From: Elusimicrobiota bacterium
GTDB lineage: Bacteria; Elusimicrobiota; Elusimicrobia; FEN-1173
Direction of reading: 5' to 3'
Length of the DNA stretch: 64,000 nucleotides
Assembly: GCA_016715645.1 (NCBI GenBank)
Contig: JADJZR010000008.1
Location: forward strand, 116,351-180,350
Within the stretch, counting starts at the first letter, position 1. Every line of letters begins with the position of its first letter. Under the pieces are notes generated by a model. The model saw only the letters and a list, made by a program, of their open reading frames with translations. It was not told the origin of the DNA and made no database searches. The position numbers were made by a program, and so were the translations under genes. Below are positions 33,008 to 42,298 of this stretch, one piece after another.

Positions 33008-35569
33008 TCAATCCCACAACTGCCAGGTGTCGGTGATTTTATTTTTGAGTTTCAACACCGTTTCCCGACGAAATTCAAACAGGCCGCCCAGGGCGAGCAA
33101 CACCAAACCGCCCAGTCCCATCCACACTTCTTTGGGGACGGATAGGAAAAAACCGCGGGATTGCATAATGGCGTTGGCCACGAGAATCACAAGGCTGGGA
33201 ATGGCGATGGTTCGATTTTTTTGGTGGATGCCAAACACCAACAGCGACGCGCTGGCGAACGCGAGATAAAATCCGCTCCATTCCCATGTGCCGTGAAGCG
33301 CGCTGTAGGCGGCGGGCGCATACATGAGAACAAGACCGAACCCATACAAAAAATCCCGCCAGGCCCGATCGGTACGGTACGCGTAACCAATAGCAAACAG
33401 GGTAACGGCAATGGGCGCGAGGAACAGTTCGAGCCGACGTAACCCCTGGTCATAGAAAAAGAGTTCAACACCCAAAAGAAGGAGCGCCCCTCCCACGTAA
33501 AGGTGGCGCCCCTGGTAAAGAACCAAACTCACACCCAAGGCCAATCCGCCGTAGGCCAAACACCCTTGCCACGCCAGGTGAGGGTTTGTCCATGTGAACA
33601 GAAGGCTGAGCGCGGAAAAAACCAGTGCCCCGAGGCGGAAAGGCGCGAGAGGCACATCGGCACGGCGAAGTGTCACGAGTCCTCTCAGGAACACCACCCC
33701 GCAGTTCACGGGGATCATATGCAGGCCGTACAGTGCGAGGTCAAAGGGGGTGTGCCATTGACGAAAAAGAAGGAAGTGGCCCAAATAAACCGCCGCCAAA
33801 ACGGCCGTGATCAGTTCCGACCGTTTAAGGAACAGGCCCGGCATAAAAGCCAGTCCGGCCACAATAACCCCGCCAACGGCTCCCGCGGGAGCGGCGAAAA
33901 GGGAGACCACAGCCGTCCCCGCAAACACCATGAGCGACCACAGGGAAAAACTTTTGGCCCACTCAGGTTTGTCGAAGGCCAGGAACGTGTAGTGTATCGC
34001 CATGGACCCGGCGCAGAGCCAGCCCAGGTGAAGCGGGGTCACCTCAATGCCGTTCATGCCCAGGAAACAAAAATAAACCCACGAGGCGCTCAAAAGGGCG
34101 GGGTAGAGAAAGGCGGGTTTTTTCTTGATCGCGGCTAAAAATCCATACGCAAACACGCTTAATCCACCCGTCCACAGACCGGCGCGAGCCTGTTCCAGAG
34201 GAATGTCGGGGATCAGTCGTCCGGTTGAAAAAAGGTCCTGTCCCCACCGTCCGGCCAAAAGGGCTACGGCGATGGTTAATGTGCCCAACCCAAGCAGAAG
34301 GTAGGGGCCTTCCACAAAATCTTTTTCGGCCTTTGCGCCCAAAGCGCCGACCAACAGGAAGGCGCAGGCGGCCGCGGTGAAAAAGAGAGTAGCGGTGGCA
34401 AAATCGATGTCGCGCCCCCAGGTGAGCGTGAACACAAACAACAGGGTCACCAATCCGCTTGCGTAGCTGTAAGCCGATTGGCGATAGAGGGCCCCGGCGG
34501 CGGCGTAGGCGGCGACGGCAATCATGAGCACGCCCAGGGTGGGGATCAGGGGCGCCTGGGCCCCTTGGCGAAATACGGGCAGGACTGTCAGGAGCGATCC
34601 CGCGACGGCCATTTGTCCCCAATGAAAATAGGGTCGGGCCAAAGCGGTGTGCCCTTCCCGTTCAAAAGACCAGGCTCGAAGCAAGGCCCCCAGACCGGCT
34701 GGAATGAAAAAGTATCCGTAGGTGTATATCGGCCGGTCCCATTGGTGAAGGACAAGGGCTCCCGCGCCCAGCAAAAACGCTCCCGCAAAATGGGCGAAGA
34801 TCGGGTGAACCGACCGGGCCTGCAAAACGGCGCCGATCCCCAGAACCAGAAGCGTCCCTACGGTGGCCCACTGGTTGGGTTCGAACAGGAAAAAATGAAA
34901 CAGAACAAGCCAGCTTAATACCCACAGCCCTCCCACGTGGGCGGCGGTTTGGATCCCATGGCTCCAGGGGGACCCGTTTTCGCGCGCGAATATAATTCCC
35001 AGAGGGAGGCAAACCCCCAACGCGACGACGATTAACGTGACTTGGTCTCCCATGTGGAGCGAGAGGGTCACAAAATGAAGTGTGGCGACGAAGCTTAATC
35101 CCGTGACAACGCCCACGAGGGACGTCGAAATCCTTTGGGAGACAAGCAGGGAGAAAAGGAAAAGCAGTCCAGCGCCCCATGCGAAGATCTGGGGATGGGT
35201 TAACAGTTCGTTAAAAATCCACCGGTCCGCCGCCAGCCCGTTGAAAGGGGCCACAAAGAGGGCGATGGTAACGAGAGTTCCCGCCGTTTTCGGAACGTGT
35301 CCCCGTCGAAACAGGTTCAGACCCAACCCCAACAAAAAGGCCGTGAGAATTGAAAACCCACTGTATTTCGCCGCGTCCGGAACGAAATTCCAATAGGACC
35401 GTACGAACAGGTAAGCGGAAGTGATGACCAACGCGGCTCCGGAAAAAAGCACCGCTGTGATCCCTGTGGAACTAAAAAGGCCGGAAGAGGTTTCTTCCCC
35501 GCGGGCATCCAAGGTCGCCAAAGGAGTGGCTCGTTCGTCGTTTGAGTCGGTATGTTCTTTTTGGCTCAT
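33008..35569 (-). CDS. Large polytopic membrane protein, 3' part of an IS-interrupted gene
   Basis: About 850 residues with more than 20 hydrophobic helices and only short loops; loosely similar to DUF2157/DUF2339-type membrane proteins, function unknown. The native gene is cut by the ISL3 copy at 35563: the first native codons of this part (KEHTDSND) continue a 49-residue N-terminal segment now at 36904-37050. The ATG at 35569 lies inside the IS end, so a slightly altered protein lacking the first helix could still be made if the IS supplies a promoter. Followed 4 bp later by the MBL hydrolase gene. Confidence 0.75.
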   Translation of the reverse strand: MSQKEHTDSNDERATPLATLDARGEETSSGLFSSTGITAVLFSGAALVITSAYLFVRSYWNFVPDAAKYSGFSILTAFLLGLGLNLFRRGHVPKTAGTLVTIALFVAPFNGLAADRWIFNELLTHPQIFAWGAGLLFLFSLLVSQRISTSLVGVVTGLSFVATLHFVTLSLHMGDQVTLIVVALGVCLPLGIIFARENGSPWSHGIQTAAHVGGLWVLSWLVLFHFFLFEPNQWATVGTLLVLGIGAVLQARSVHPIFAHFAGAFLLGAGALVLHQWDRPIYTYGYFFIPAGLGALLRAWSFEREGHTALARPYFHWGQMAVAGSLLTVLPVFRQGAQAPLIPTLGVLMIAVAAYAAAGALYRQSAYSYASGLVTLLFVFTLTWGRDIDFATATLFFTAAACAFLLVGALGAKAEKDFVEGPYLLLGLGTLTIAVALLAGRWGQDLFSTGRLIPDIPLEQARAGLWTGGLSVFAYGFLAAIKKKPAFLYPALLSASWVYFCFLGMNGIEVTPLHLGWLCAGSMAIHYTFLAFDKPEWAKSFSLWSLMVFAGTAVVSLFAAPAGAVGGVIVAGLAFMPGLFLKRSELITAVLAAVYLGHFLLFRQWHTPFDLALYGLHMIPVNCGVVFLRGLVTLRRADVPLAPFRLGALVFSALSLLFTWTNPHLAWQGCLAYGGLALGVSLVLYQGRHLYVGGALLLLGVELFFYDQGLRRLELFLAPIAVTLFAIGYAYRTDRAWRDFLYGFGLVLMYAPAAYSALHGTWEWSGFYLAFASASLLVFGIHQKNRTIAIPSLVILVANAIMQSRGFFLSVPKEVWMGLGGLVLLALGGLFEFRRETVLKLKNKITDTWQLWD

Positions 35570-36903
35570 GACGAGATAGTGTGGGTATAAAAGAAGCATC
35601 TGATGCGGTAAACTCCTTATTCTTAAGGTAAGGGGGCCGCATCAGATGCCAGAAGTGTCTTACATCTCTGCTGGAAACGCAAGGATTTCGTGTGAAACGC
35701 CTGGAACCCGGTTTTCATAAGGGTCAAAGCTCGGTGGTGGTTCACATGGAACGCATCATAAAAGGCGCACATGCGGGAAGTGCGGCCAAGCGGTGGAACA
35801 AGGCTATGACAGCTCTTGGCAGGAGGTTCAACATCTGATGCTGTGGCATCACCTTTGTTTTGCGGTTTGAGCCGAGTATCAGGTGAACTGTCCGCGTTGC
35901 GGGATCCGGACAGAAGCCCTGAGTTCGTGGACGTGCGGGGACCGCGCGTCTCGTTGCGGCTGGCCCGCTTGGTGGCGAGCTGTGCAAGGTCATGACGAAT
36001 AAAAGCGTTGGCCTCTTCCAGGTGATGCACCGGGGGAACCATCAAAGAGATCGACAAACGCGCGATGACGAAGGTTCAGGCGGAACGTCCCTTGGACGGC
36101 ATGGTCATGGGAGCCGACGAAATCGCCGTGGGGAGAGGCCAAAACTATTGGACGATGATTAGTGTCCCGGAGGGGGCCCCGAGGTCCCGAACTGCTGAAC
36201 GTTGTGGAAGGGCGTCAGGGAGAAGAGTTTGCGGAAGTTCTGGAAGTGGTTTGGAAAAGACCGCGCCCGGCGCGTCACACGTGGTGATGGACATGTGGGC
36301 CCCGTTCCGAAACAGCTTCAAGGCCCATTGTCCGGACATTCAGATCATTTACGACAAGTTCCATGTGATCCGCCACCTCTTGAATGCGGTGAATGATGTT
36401 CGTAAATCCGAGTTCAAAAGCGCGCCGGAAAGCGGTTTCGAGGCCTCCTGGCCGGCAAGAAGTTCATCCTGCTTTCGCGCCTCGCTCACGTGCGGGGGAA
36501 ATCCCGCGAGGCCTTGAACGATCTCCTGGCCGCAAGCCCGAAACTCTTGAAAGCGCATTTGCTCAAAGAATCCTTCGGCCATCTCTGGAGCTACAAGTCC
36601 AGGACATGCGCCCGCCGCTTTTTCCGGCAATGGGTGGATCAACTGAAGTGGACCCGCATGAAGTCCATGCGGCAGTTTGCCAAGAGGGTCGAAAAACACT
36701 TGGACGGAATCCTGGCCTTCTGCGACAAGAAAGTTTCCCTGGGTTACGTGGAGGCCACGAATCTGAAAGCCAAAAACATTATCCGCCGGGCCTACGGTTT
36801 CCGAGACAAGGCCTACATGAAGCTTAAGATCATCCAGGGTTGCACCCCCTGGATGAGTCAGTTCAGGCCATGGACGGTAACCCACAGTTCCTCGTCATGA
36901 GCC
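35563..36903 (+). mobile_element. ISL3-family insertion sequence, defective copy
   Basis: Bounded by the same GGCTCATGACGAG ends as 9991-11339, and flanked by an 8-bp duplication TTCTTTTT (35555-35562 and 36904-36911). At 1341 bp it is 8 bp shorter than the intact copy because of scattered small indels. Orientation is opposite to the first copy. Confidence 0.95.
35646..36900 (+). pseudogene. ISL3 transposase, multiply frameshifted
   Basis: Nearly identical in DNA to the intact transposase gene, but the first two thirds (about 35650-36470) contain many one- or few-base indels that split the frame; from 36490 to the end the frame is open and matches the C-terminal third of the intact protein. 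Catalytic motifs are all recognisable (GADEIAVG, VVMDMWAPF, GYVEATNLKA) but never in one frame. Confidence 0.9.
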
Positions 36904-37050
36904 TTCTTTTTTAAATAAGGTGCTGATCAGCAGACCTATGGCCAGAACACCGAAGGCGAATAGAACCACGGTGGGCCCAAACCCCAAACCGCCCCTCTGG
37001 ATAACCTGATCGATGGACTGCCATCCGTGCCCCAACGTTGAGAGAATCAT
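36904..37050 (-). pseudogene. 5' fragment of the IS-interrupted membrane protein gene
   Basis: From ATG 37050, with GGGGGA upstream, 49 codons encode ILSTLGHGWQSIDQVIQRGG and a hydrophobic helix (VVLFAFGVLAIGLLISTLF) ending KKE, exactly where the 8-bp target duplication lies. Deleting the IS and one duplication joins it in frame to HTDSNDER of 33008-35569. This shows where the native gene began. Confidence 0.9.
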
Positions 37051-38821
37051 TTGGAATCCCCCTTCACTGGCTTCTTAAATTAAAAGTCGTTTGAAAGAAA
37101 ATTCGTCACTCGTCACAGAGTGTCCCCAATTAAGCACCCGAAACCAATTTTTTTCAAGCCCTTTGTGAATTACAGAGGTCTTAGCAAACCGCCAACCCCC
37201 TGAGGTTCTCGACGGAGAGGGTTTCTAATAATTTCGTGTGGATTTCCAATCGCGTTGATTTTTATACGATACCCTTTTGAGGAGGGTGTCACGATGGAAT
37301 TGGGAAACGCGGATGGGACAAACGGGTGGTTAATAGAAAAACGGATTCAAGTTATCGAGGCCGAGGGAACCAAGAGTGTATTGGTCAAGGGCCAGGCGTA
37401 TATGAGCTGGCGTGTTGGCGATGACACAGCCGAGCGCATGGCCATATCCCAACTCCGGGGTTGGGTGTGGGAACGCAAGAAGAAATAGCAAAAGCGTTCA
37501 TGGTGCATGTGAACAGCGTGGCGAAATATGTTTCTATTTTTAAGTTGGAAGGAAGCGATGGATTAAGGAGTGAGCCACGGGGGCCCAAACAAAGTTGGAA
37601 ACTTGTTGCGGACGTGCGCGGAAAGATTTTGTGGATTGTGATGAAAGAAGGGGTTCGAGAGTATGCGGCGATTCAAGAACGGCTGGAAAGGCAGTGGAAT
37701 CAGAAAGTGAGTATTGAAAGCATTCGGCAAGTTCTTTTGGACAACGGTCTTGTTGAGGAAAAGATCAAAGGAGAGCCGCAGGAACAGGGCGATTTATTTT
37801 TCGGGACGGGGCCCGGGAATTGGGGTTGAAGTTGCACAGTGACCGCCCCAATGAAAATTCTTGTCATCGACGAGGGGAGAATCGAAACGGAAGAGAAGAG
37901 GCTCTTCCGGGTTGGGACTGTCGAAAAACAGATCTCCACTATTCGCTCGGGAACGAAAATATTTGGATGAGTTGGAGCGAGGAGTCTGGAGTGCGTATGC
38001 GGGAGGATTGCTGTTCGCTCCTTTGATTCGGGAACACCATTTTTTGACGTGATCAAAAGCGTCGTCACGCTTCCCACCTCAGAGGGATACAGTCTGGAAC
38101 AGTTGAGCTTGACGTTTTTTATTTTGACGTTTTCGAGTTTCGATCGATTGAAGATTTTAAGACAGTTTACCCGGAAGAATATGGTCCACTGATCGGGCGG
38201 GAAGTGAGTCCCAGCCTCTCTCCACACTGCGGCGATTTTGCACCGGATAAGGAACTGAAGAAAGGCGAAGATCTTGCAGACGAATTTGGGAAAGAGTATT
38301 TAAGATCGGGGCTGGTGCGTTGGGGAGTCCTCTACATCGATAGTCATTTTCTGCCCTACTATGGGATGCGCGTGATCACGAAGGGCTGGTGCGGGGTTCG
38401 AGACAAACCACTCAAGGGGAGCTACCAGTTTCTAGCGATCGATGAGACATTCAATCCGTTTGTATTTTTGTTGAGACCTTCGTCCGAGGATTTACTTAAG
38501 AAAATTCCCGAGCTCATAGAGAAGGCGCGGAAAATAGGGCGCGAGGCGGGAGTGGATGTAAGTGATTTGACGGTGGTCTTTGACCGAGAAGGCTACAGCG
38601 CGGAATTGTTCAGACCCTCACGGAAATGCAACCTCCCGTGAAATTCCATTACCTGGGCCAAGTATATGGATCGTTGGGTAAATGAATATAAGGGATCGCA
38701 ATTTGATAAGAGCGTGACGGTCCGCTATGAGATTCAAGACGAGAAGGAGATCCGGTATTTCGAGACGCAAAGGGAGATGAACAAATTCGGAAAGATACGA
38801 ACCGTGGTGATCGAAAGCGAT

Positions 38822-40478
38822 TGTTGCAAGTAAATAGAAATGTCCGCTTTTGCATTTTTTAGAAATGTCCGCTTTTGGGTTTCAAAGTTCTTTTTCCTCC
38901 GTTTTTTTGGGGGGCGGCCAAAGGCCCGCCGCTCTTCGTTTTTTTTGGCTCATGACGACAAACTCTCGATCACTATCGGAAGCAGGTGAAGAGATAAAAT
39001 GGAATAGTGCCGATGGCCCAGCCCCCATGAACCTGTCCGGGGGGGGGATGGGCCTGGACCCCGTTTTTTCCTTAACCCGCATTTTTTTTACACGATTTCG
39101 TCATGAAGTCTTTTTTTGGGTGCCGAGGGAATCATAGGCTCACCTTCACCCGGCACGCATAGGCAAGAGTCCCAGGACGAGGCTTACAAGAGCTTTTTGT
39201 CGGGGGGGTGGTTGGGCCTGGGTGGCCGTTCTGTCAGGGCTCTGAAGCGAAGGTAGGCCCCTTTAAAGCGAATTTGTGGTGCCATCGAGTCTCATTTCGA
39301 GCATGACCTTGTCAGCGGGGGCGGACGCGAAGAACCTGTCCCGGGAGAATTTGAAAGAACCGGTTTTCCAGTCTCAGAGTGAAATCGTTGGAGACCACCC
39401 GTTCTCGACGAACAGAGGATTTCATCGAGCCGATGAATGCTCAGCAGCGGGCGATGGACATCGATGGCGCTCCCGTGGCATGACGGCGAAGCGGGCGTTG
39501 TGGGCGGGGATGTATGTCCGACGGAGAAAGTCGTTAGCTTCCGCCATCGATGAAATGCCTGCCAGCCGGAGTTCTTTGACAAGACGATCTTGGTGCGTTT
39601 TAAAACCCCGTTCCACCCGGCCCTGGCCTGGGGACTTAAGGCGAAGATCATCTCAATGCCCAACTCTCCCATGGCACGAGTGAATTGGGTGAGGGGTTGC
39701 CCGTCCTGAGACTTTCGTCGACAGACGCCTGCCGATTGACCTTGTAGATGGAGTCTCTGTCGACATATAAAGCGAGGGGCCGGCCATTCTGGAGCAAATA
39801 GCTTTTGCGGACGCCAGCAGATTGAGGGTATCTTCGACTGGAATGAACGCGCCCCAGAGAATACGGCTGGTGGCATCGTCGATAAAGATCAAGAGTGGCG
39901 CACCGCGGCCCGCGACCTTCAAACCAATCGTGATCGCTTCCGTCGAGCTGAACCAATTCGCCAACGGAGGCGCGGCGTTCCGCCAGGCACGATGGACCGC
40001 CCCCTGCGTATGCGGATGCCACAACCCGTTTTCGATCATTCCTCGGCGGAGGATTGACGTGGACAGGAAGATCTTGTTGATGCTTTCAAGCTTTTCATTG
40101 GCCAATGTCGGGCCAAAGTCCAGATAGGTTGTGCGAACGATACCGAGCGCTTTGTCCAGCCGCCCCGACGGGAGCTGGTGATTGGAGGGCTGGCCGCGGA
40201 GTCCGTGCCGGAGGCCTTTGGCCCCCTCCCGTCTGACCCGCCCGCACAGACGTCGCACCTGACGGGTGCTCAGTTTTAGGAGGCTTCCCGCGCGGTGCTG
40301 CTTCATTCGCTTTTCGATGACGTCTTGAATGATTTTCAAGGTGTCGATTTCCTTTGTGCTCATAATCAGTAGGCTCCTCTTTTTCATGTGTCCTCCCTTT
40401 GGTTTTGGAGGATTCACAATATGAAAAAGCGGACATTTCTATTTAACGGAAAGCGGACATTTTAATAAACGCGCAACA
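38822..40478 (-). mobile_element. ISNCY/IS1202-like element nested in the outer transposase gene
   Basis: Ends start TGTTGC on both strands (38822 and, reversed, 40478) and are flanked by a 15-bp duplication GTGATCGAAAGCGAT (38807-38821; 40479-40493). Each end carries two copies of a TAGAAATGTCCGCTTTT-like site (38835-38851, 38860-38876; 40425-40441, about 40450-40462), probable transposase binding sites. TGT/ACA ends and a duplication of about 15 bp fit, from memory, the ISTde1 subgroup of IS1202-like elements. Confidence 0.82.
39290..40363 (-). pseudogene. ISNCY-type transposase, frameshifted
   Basis: Starting MSTKEIDTLKIIQDVIEKR with a helix-turn-helix (SLLKLSTRQVRRLCGRVRRE), the protein continues across frames with the DDE core: QLDGSDHDWFEGRGP (first Asp), LIFIDDATSRILWG, ALYVDRDSIYKV, ELGIEMIFALSPQA and QDRLVKELRLAGIS. 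At least three frame changes separate these motifs, so this copy is not functional as read. The 38880-39280 stretch downstream holds no recognisable gene. Confidence 0.8.
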
Positions 40479-41379
40479 GTGATCGAAAGCGATCATCGGG
40501 AACAGCGTTCCGCTCTCTTCACGAATGACACGGGGAGTGAGGGAGGACGCGTCATTCAGCTTTTGTGCCGACGGTGGGGACATGAGACGTTAAACAAGAC
40601 GCAGAAGTGGGACCACAAGATGGATTATTTCCCAGGTTACGTGGAGGAGGAATTGGAAGATCAGCCACTCGTCGAAAAACCCGCGCTCAGGGAACTCAAG
40701 AAAGAGAAATCAAGTCTTATGGGCAAACTCAACGAGCTCCGGGTTCGGTTCGCAAAGAAAGCTCTGGCAGAAGAGAAAGAAGAGGCCTCGTGGAAAGAGA
40801 TGAAAGAACGGAACAAAGATCTTTGCGCGGACATGGTGAGCCTTGAAGCGCAAATCACCCTACTGGAACTGGAGATTGCAAAGAAATCAAGAGAGGTCCG
40901 TTTTGACGAAGCGCATGACGGCAGGCAGCTGATGGAGTTGAATTATGAGAAAAAGCGCTTCTTGGATTGCATCAAGATATTCACGTACATGATGGAAAAA
41001 AAGATGTGTTCAATTTTGTCCCCCTATTGGGACGATCCCAAAGACATCTACGTGACGCTCTCCATGATCGTTAGAAGAGGAGGCGAAATCCGGTTGGAGG
41101 GAAACAGGCTTACGGTTCGATTAAAGGGATTTCGGGATCGGGCCGTGGACTTTGCCGCGAAACGACTGTGTGAAGAGTTGAATCAGATGGCCCTCGCACT
41201 TTAGACAAATACCAGCTACCAATTATCTATGAGGTGGCCTAAAAGAACCCACAAGATATTTTTAGAAAATTCAGAAAAAGCTGGCGGTTTGCTAAGACCT
41301 CTGGAATTATGTTAATGACAAAGGTCCGTTCTTCAGCAAAACATAGGGGAACAAGCGAGAACAAAACATGACAATAAAT

Positions 41380-41399
41380 AAGTGATCGAACACTCATTT
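41380..41399. promoter_or_regulatory. Second TetR-type operator, downstream of tetR
   Basis: AAGTGATCGAACACTCATTT matches the operator upstream of tetR (41992) at 17 of 20 positions. It overlaps the tetR stop codon and lies on the promoter side of the membrane-protein operon, from which it is now separated by the 37173-41303 element. Confidence 0.65.
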
Positions 41400-41978
41400 T
41401 AAAAGCGCTCCCCAGAGGCTTTCTGTGACGTTATCCACCTCTTGGCGAAGGTCGTAATCAATGGTTTTATGGATTCGGGCGATGCACAATCGGATGATGC
41501 TACCGACCAATATCGAGGCCCCGATGGCGGGATCCCCGGCCCGACAACGACCGCTCTTTTGGCCCGCGGCGACGAGATCCAACGCCACATGACCGGGATG
41601 TTTAAAGGTGGATGGAAACCGATCAAGCTCCCGGTGTTCGGAAAGGATAAGATAGGTAAAAAGGTCTCGTTCTTTTTCAAATGCTTCAAAACATGTTGTT
41701 ATGTAAGCATGAAGTTTGTGTTTGAAATCCTTTGCCTCTGCAACCCGGGAAGCCAGGTCAAGGGTGAAATCGTTCACGTGGACCGCGAAAAGATGGTACG
41801 CCAGGTCTTCTTTACTCTTAAAGTGCCTGTAAAGGGCCCCTTCCGAAACGCCGCTTTTGGCGGCGATATCTTTGGTGGTGGTTCCATCAATTCCCTTTTC
41901 AACAAACAGGCGGACAGCCGCCCTCATGATTTTGGGAAGGATGGTATTTGTTTTTGACTTCTCAACGATGAAGTGCAT
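41394..41978 (-). CDS. TetR-family transcriptional repressor
   Basis: The 194-residue protein has a standard N-terminal TetR helix-turn-helix (RAAVRLFVEKGIDGTTTKDI, SGVSEGALYRHFKSKEDL) and a divergent ligand-binding C-terminal domain. ATG 41978 follows GGAGG; an upstream ATG in the same frame is less likely. A 20-bp palindrome directly upstream and a near-identical one at the 3' end suggest that it represses itself and a second transcript reading leftward into the large membrane-protein gene. The ligand is unknown. Confidence 0.92.
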   Translation of the reverse strand: MHFIVEKSKTNTILPKIMRAAVRLFVEKGIDGTTTKDIAAKSGVSEGALYRHFKSKEDLAYHLFAVHVNDFTLDLASRVAEAKDFKHKLHAYITTCFEAFEKERDLFTYLILSEHRELDRFPSTFKHPGHVALDLVAAGQKSGRCRAGDPAIGASILVGSIIRLCIARIHKTIDYDLRQEVDNVTESLWGALLK

Positions 41979-41991
41979 CGGTCCTCCATGT

Positions 41992-42011
41992 AAGTGAGCG
42001 ATCACTCACTT
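41992..42011. promoter_or_regulatory. TetR-type palindromic operator
   Basis: AAGTGAGCGATCACTCACTT is a 20-bp palindrome with one mismatched pair, 13 bp upstream of the tetR start, a typical autoregulatory site. It also lies upstream of the rightward ORF at 42094. Confidence 0.75.
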
Positions 42012-42093
42012 TATATCACGGGTTATGTTTTTTGTCAAGGGGGGGGGAACTTTATTCCAACCGCGGAGTCTAAGGGGCATGGAGGAAAAAATC

Positions 42094-42276
42094 ATGACCC
42101 AGCAAATCATCAACCTTATTCGCACCGCTTCACCAGGTCCCCAAAAGGGGAAAGGGCATGTTCTGCCCACCTGGGAGTTTTTCTACACTGGGACCCTGTG
42201 GCGCCTCTCGCGCGGATCCAAAAAGATAAAATTAAATTGTAAACCGGCCGATTTGCCATTTCCTTTGGAAGGGTGA
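42094..42276 (+). CDS. Small ORF, doubtful
   Basis: A 60-residue frame preceded by GGAGG eight bases before the ATG and divergent from tetR, so it could be a TetR target. The sequence (QQIINLIRTASPGP, WRLSRGSKKIKL) matches nothing I know and lacks strong coding character. It may be the remains of a longer gene. Nothing else is visible in 42012-42298. Confidence 0.3.
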   Translation: MTQQIINLIRTASPGPQKGKGHVLPTWEFFYTGTLWRLSRGSKKIKLNCKPADLPFPLEG

Positions 42277-42298
42277 TTTTATATTCTCAGGAGGTCCT

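Larger units (their letters stand above)
37294..41204 (+). pseudogene. Large transposase of the outer element, interrupted and frameshifted
   Basis: Pieces in several frames assemble into one protein of roughly 600-700 residues: start MELGNADGTN; helix-turn-helix TQEEIAKAF ... VNSVAKYV; SLEQLSLTFFIL; a probable catalytic region RWGVLYIDSHFLPYYG and VVFDREGYSAEL; then, across the inner insertion, VVIES joined to DHREQRSALFTNDTG, RRWGHETL, and a coiled C-terminus (40620-41204, FPGYVEEELEDQP ... GRQLMELNYEKKRFLDCIK). Frameshifts occur near 37460, 37800 and 38050-38200 and 38640. It resembles multi-domain transposases I recall from deltaproteobacteria. Confidence 0.75.
37173..41303 (+). mobile_element. 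Large-transposase insertion element carrying a second element
   Basis: Perfect 22-bp inverted repeats (starting CAGAGGTCTTAGCAAACC at 37173-37194; complement at 41282-41303) bound the element, with a 6-bp target duplication GAATTA at 37167-37172 and 41304-41309. Removing the nested element and one 15-bp duplication leaves about 2.46 kb. It encodes one large, now broken transposase. I cannot name the IS family with certainty. Confidence 0.88.
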
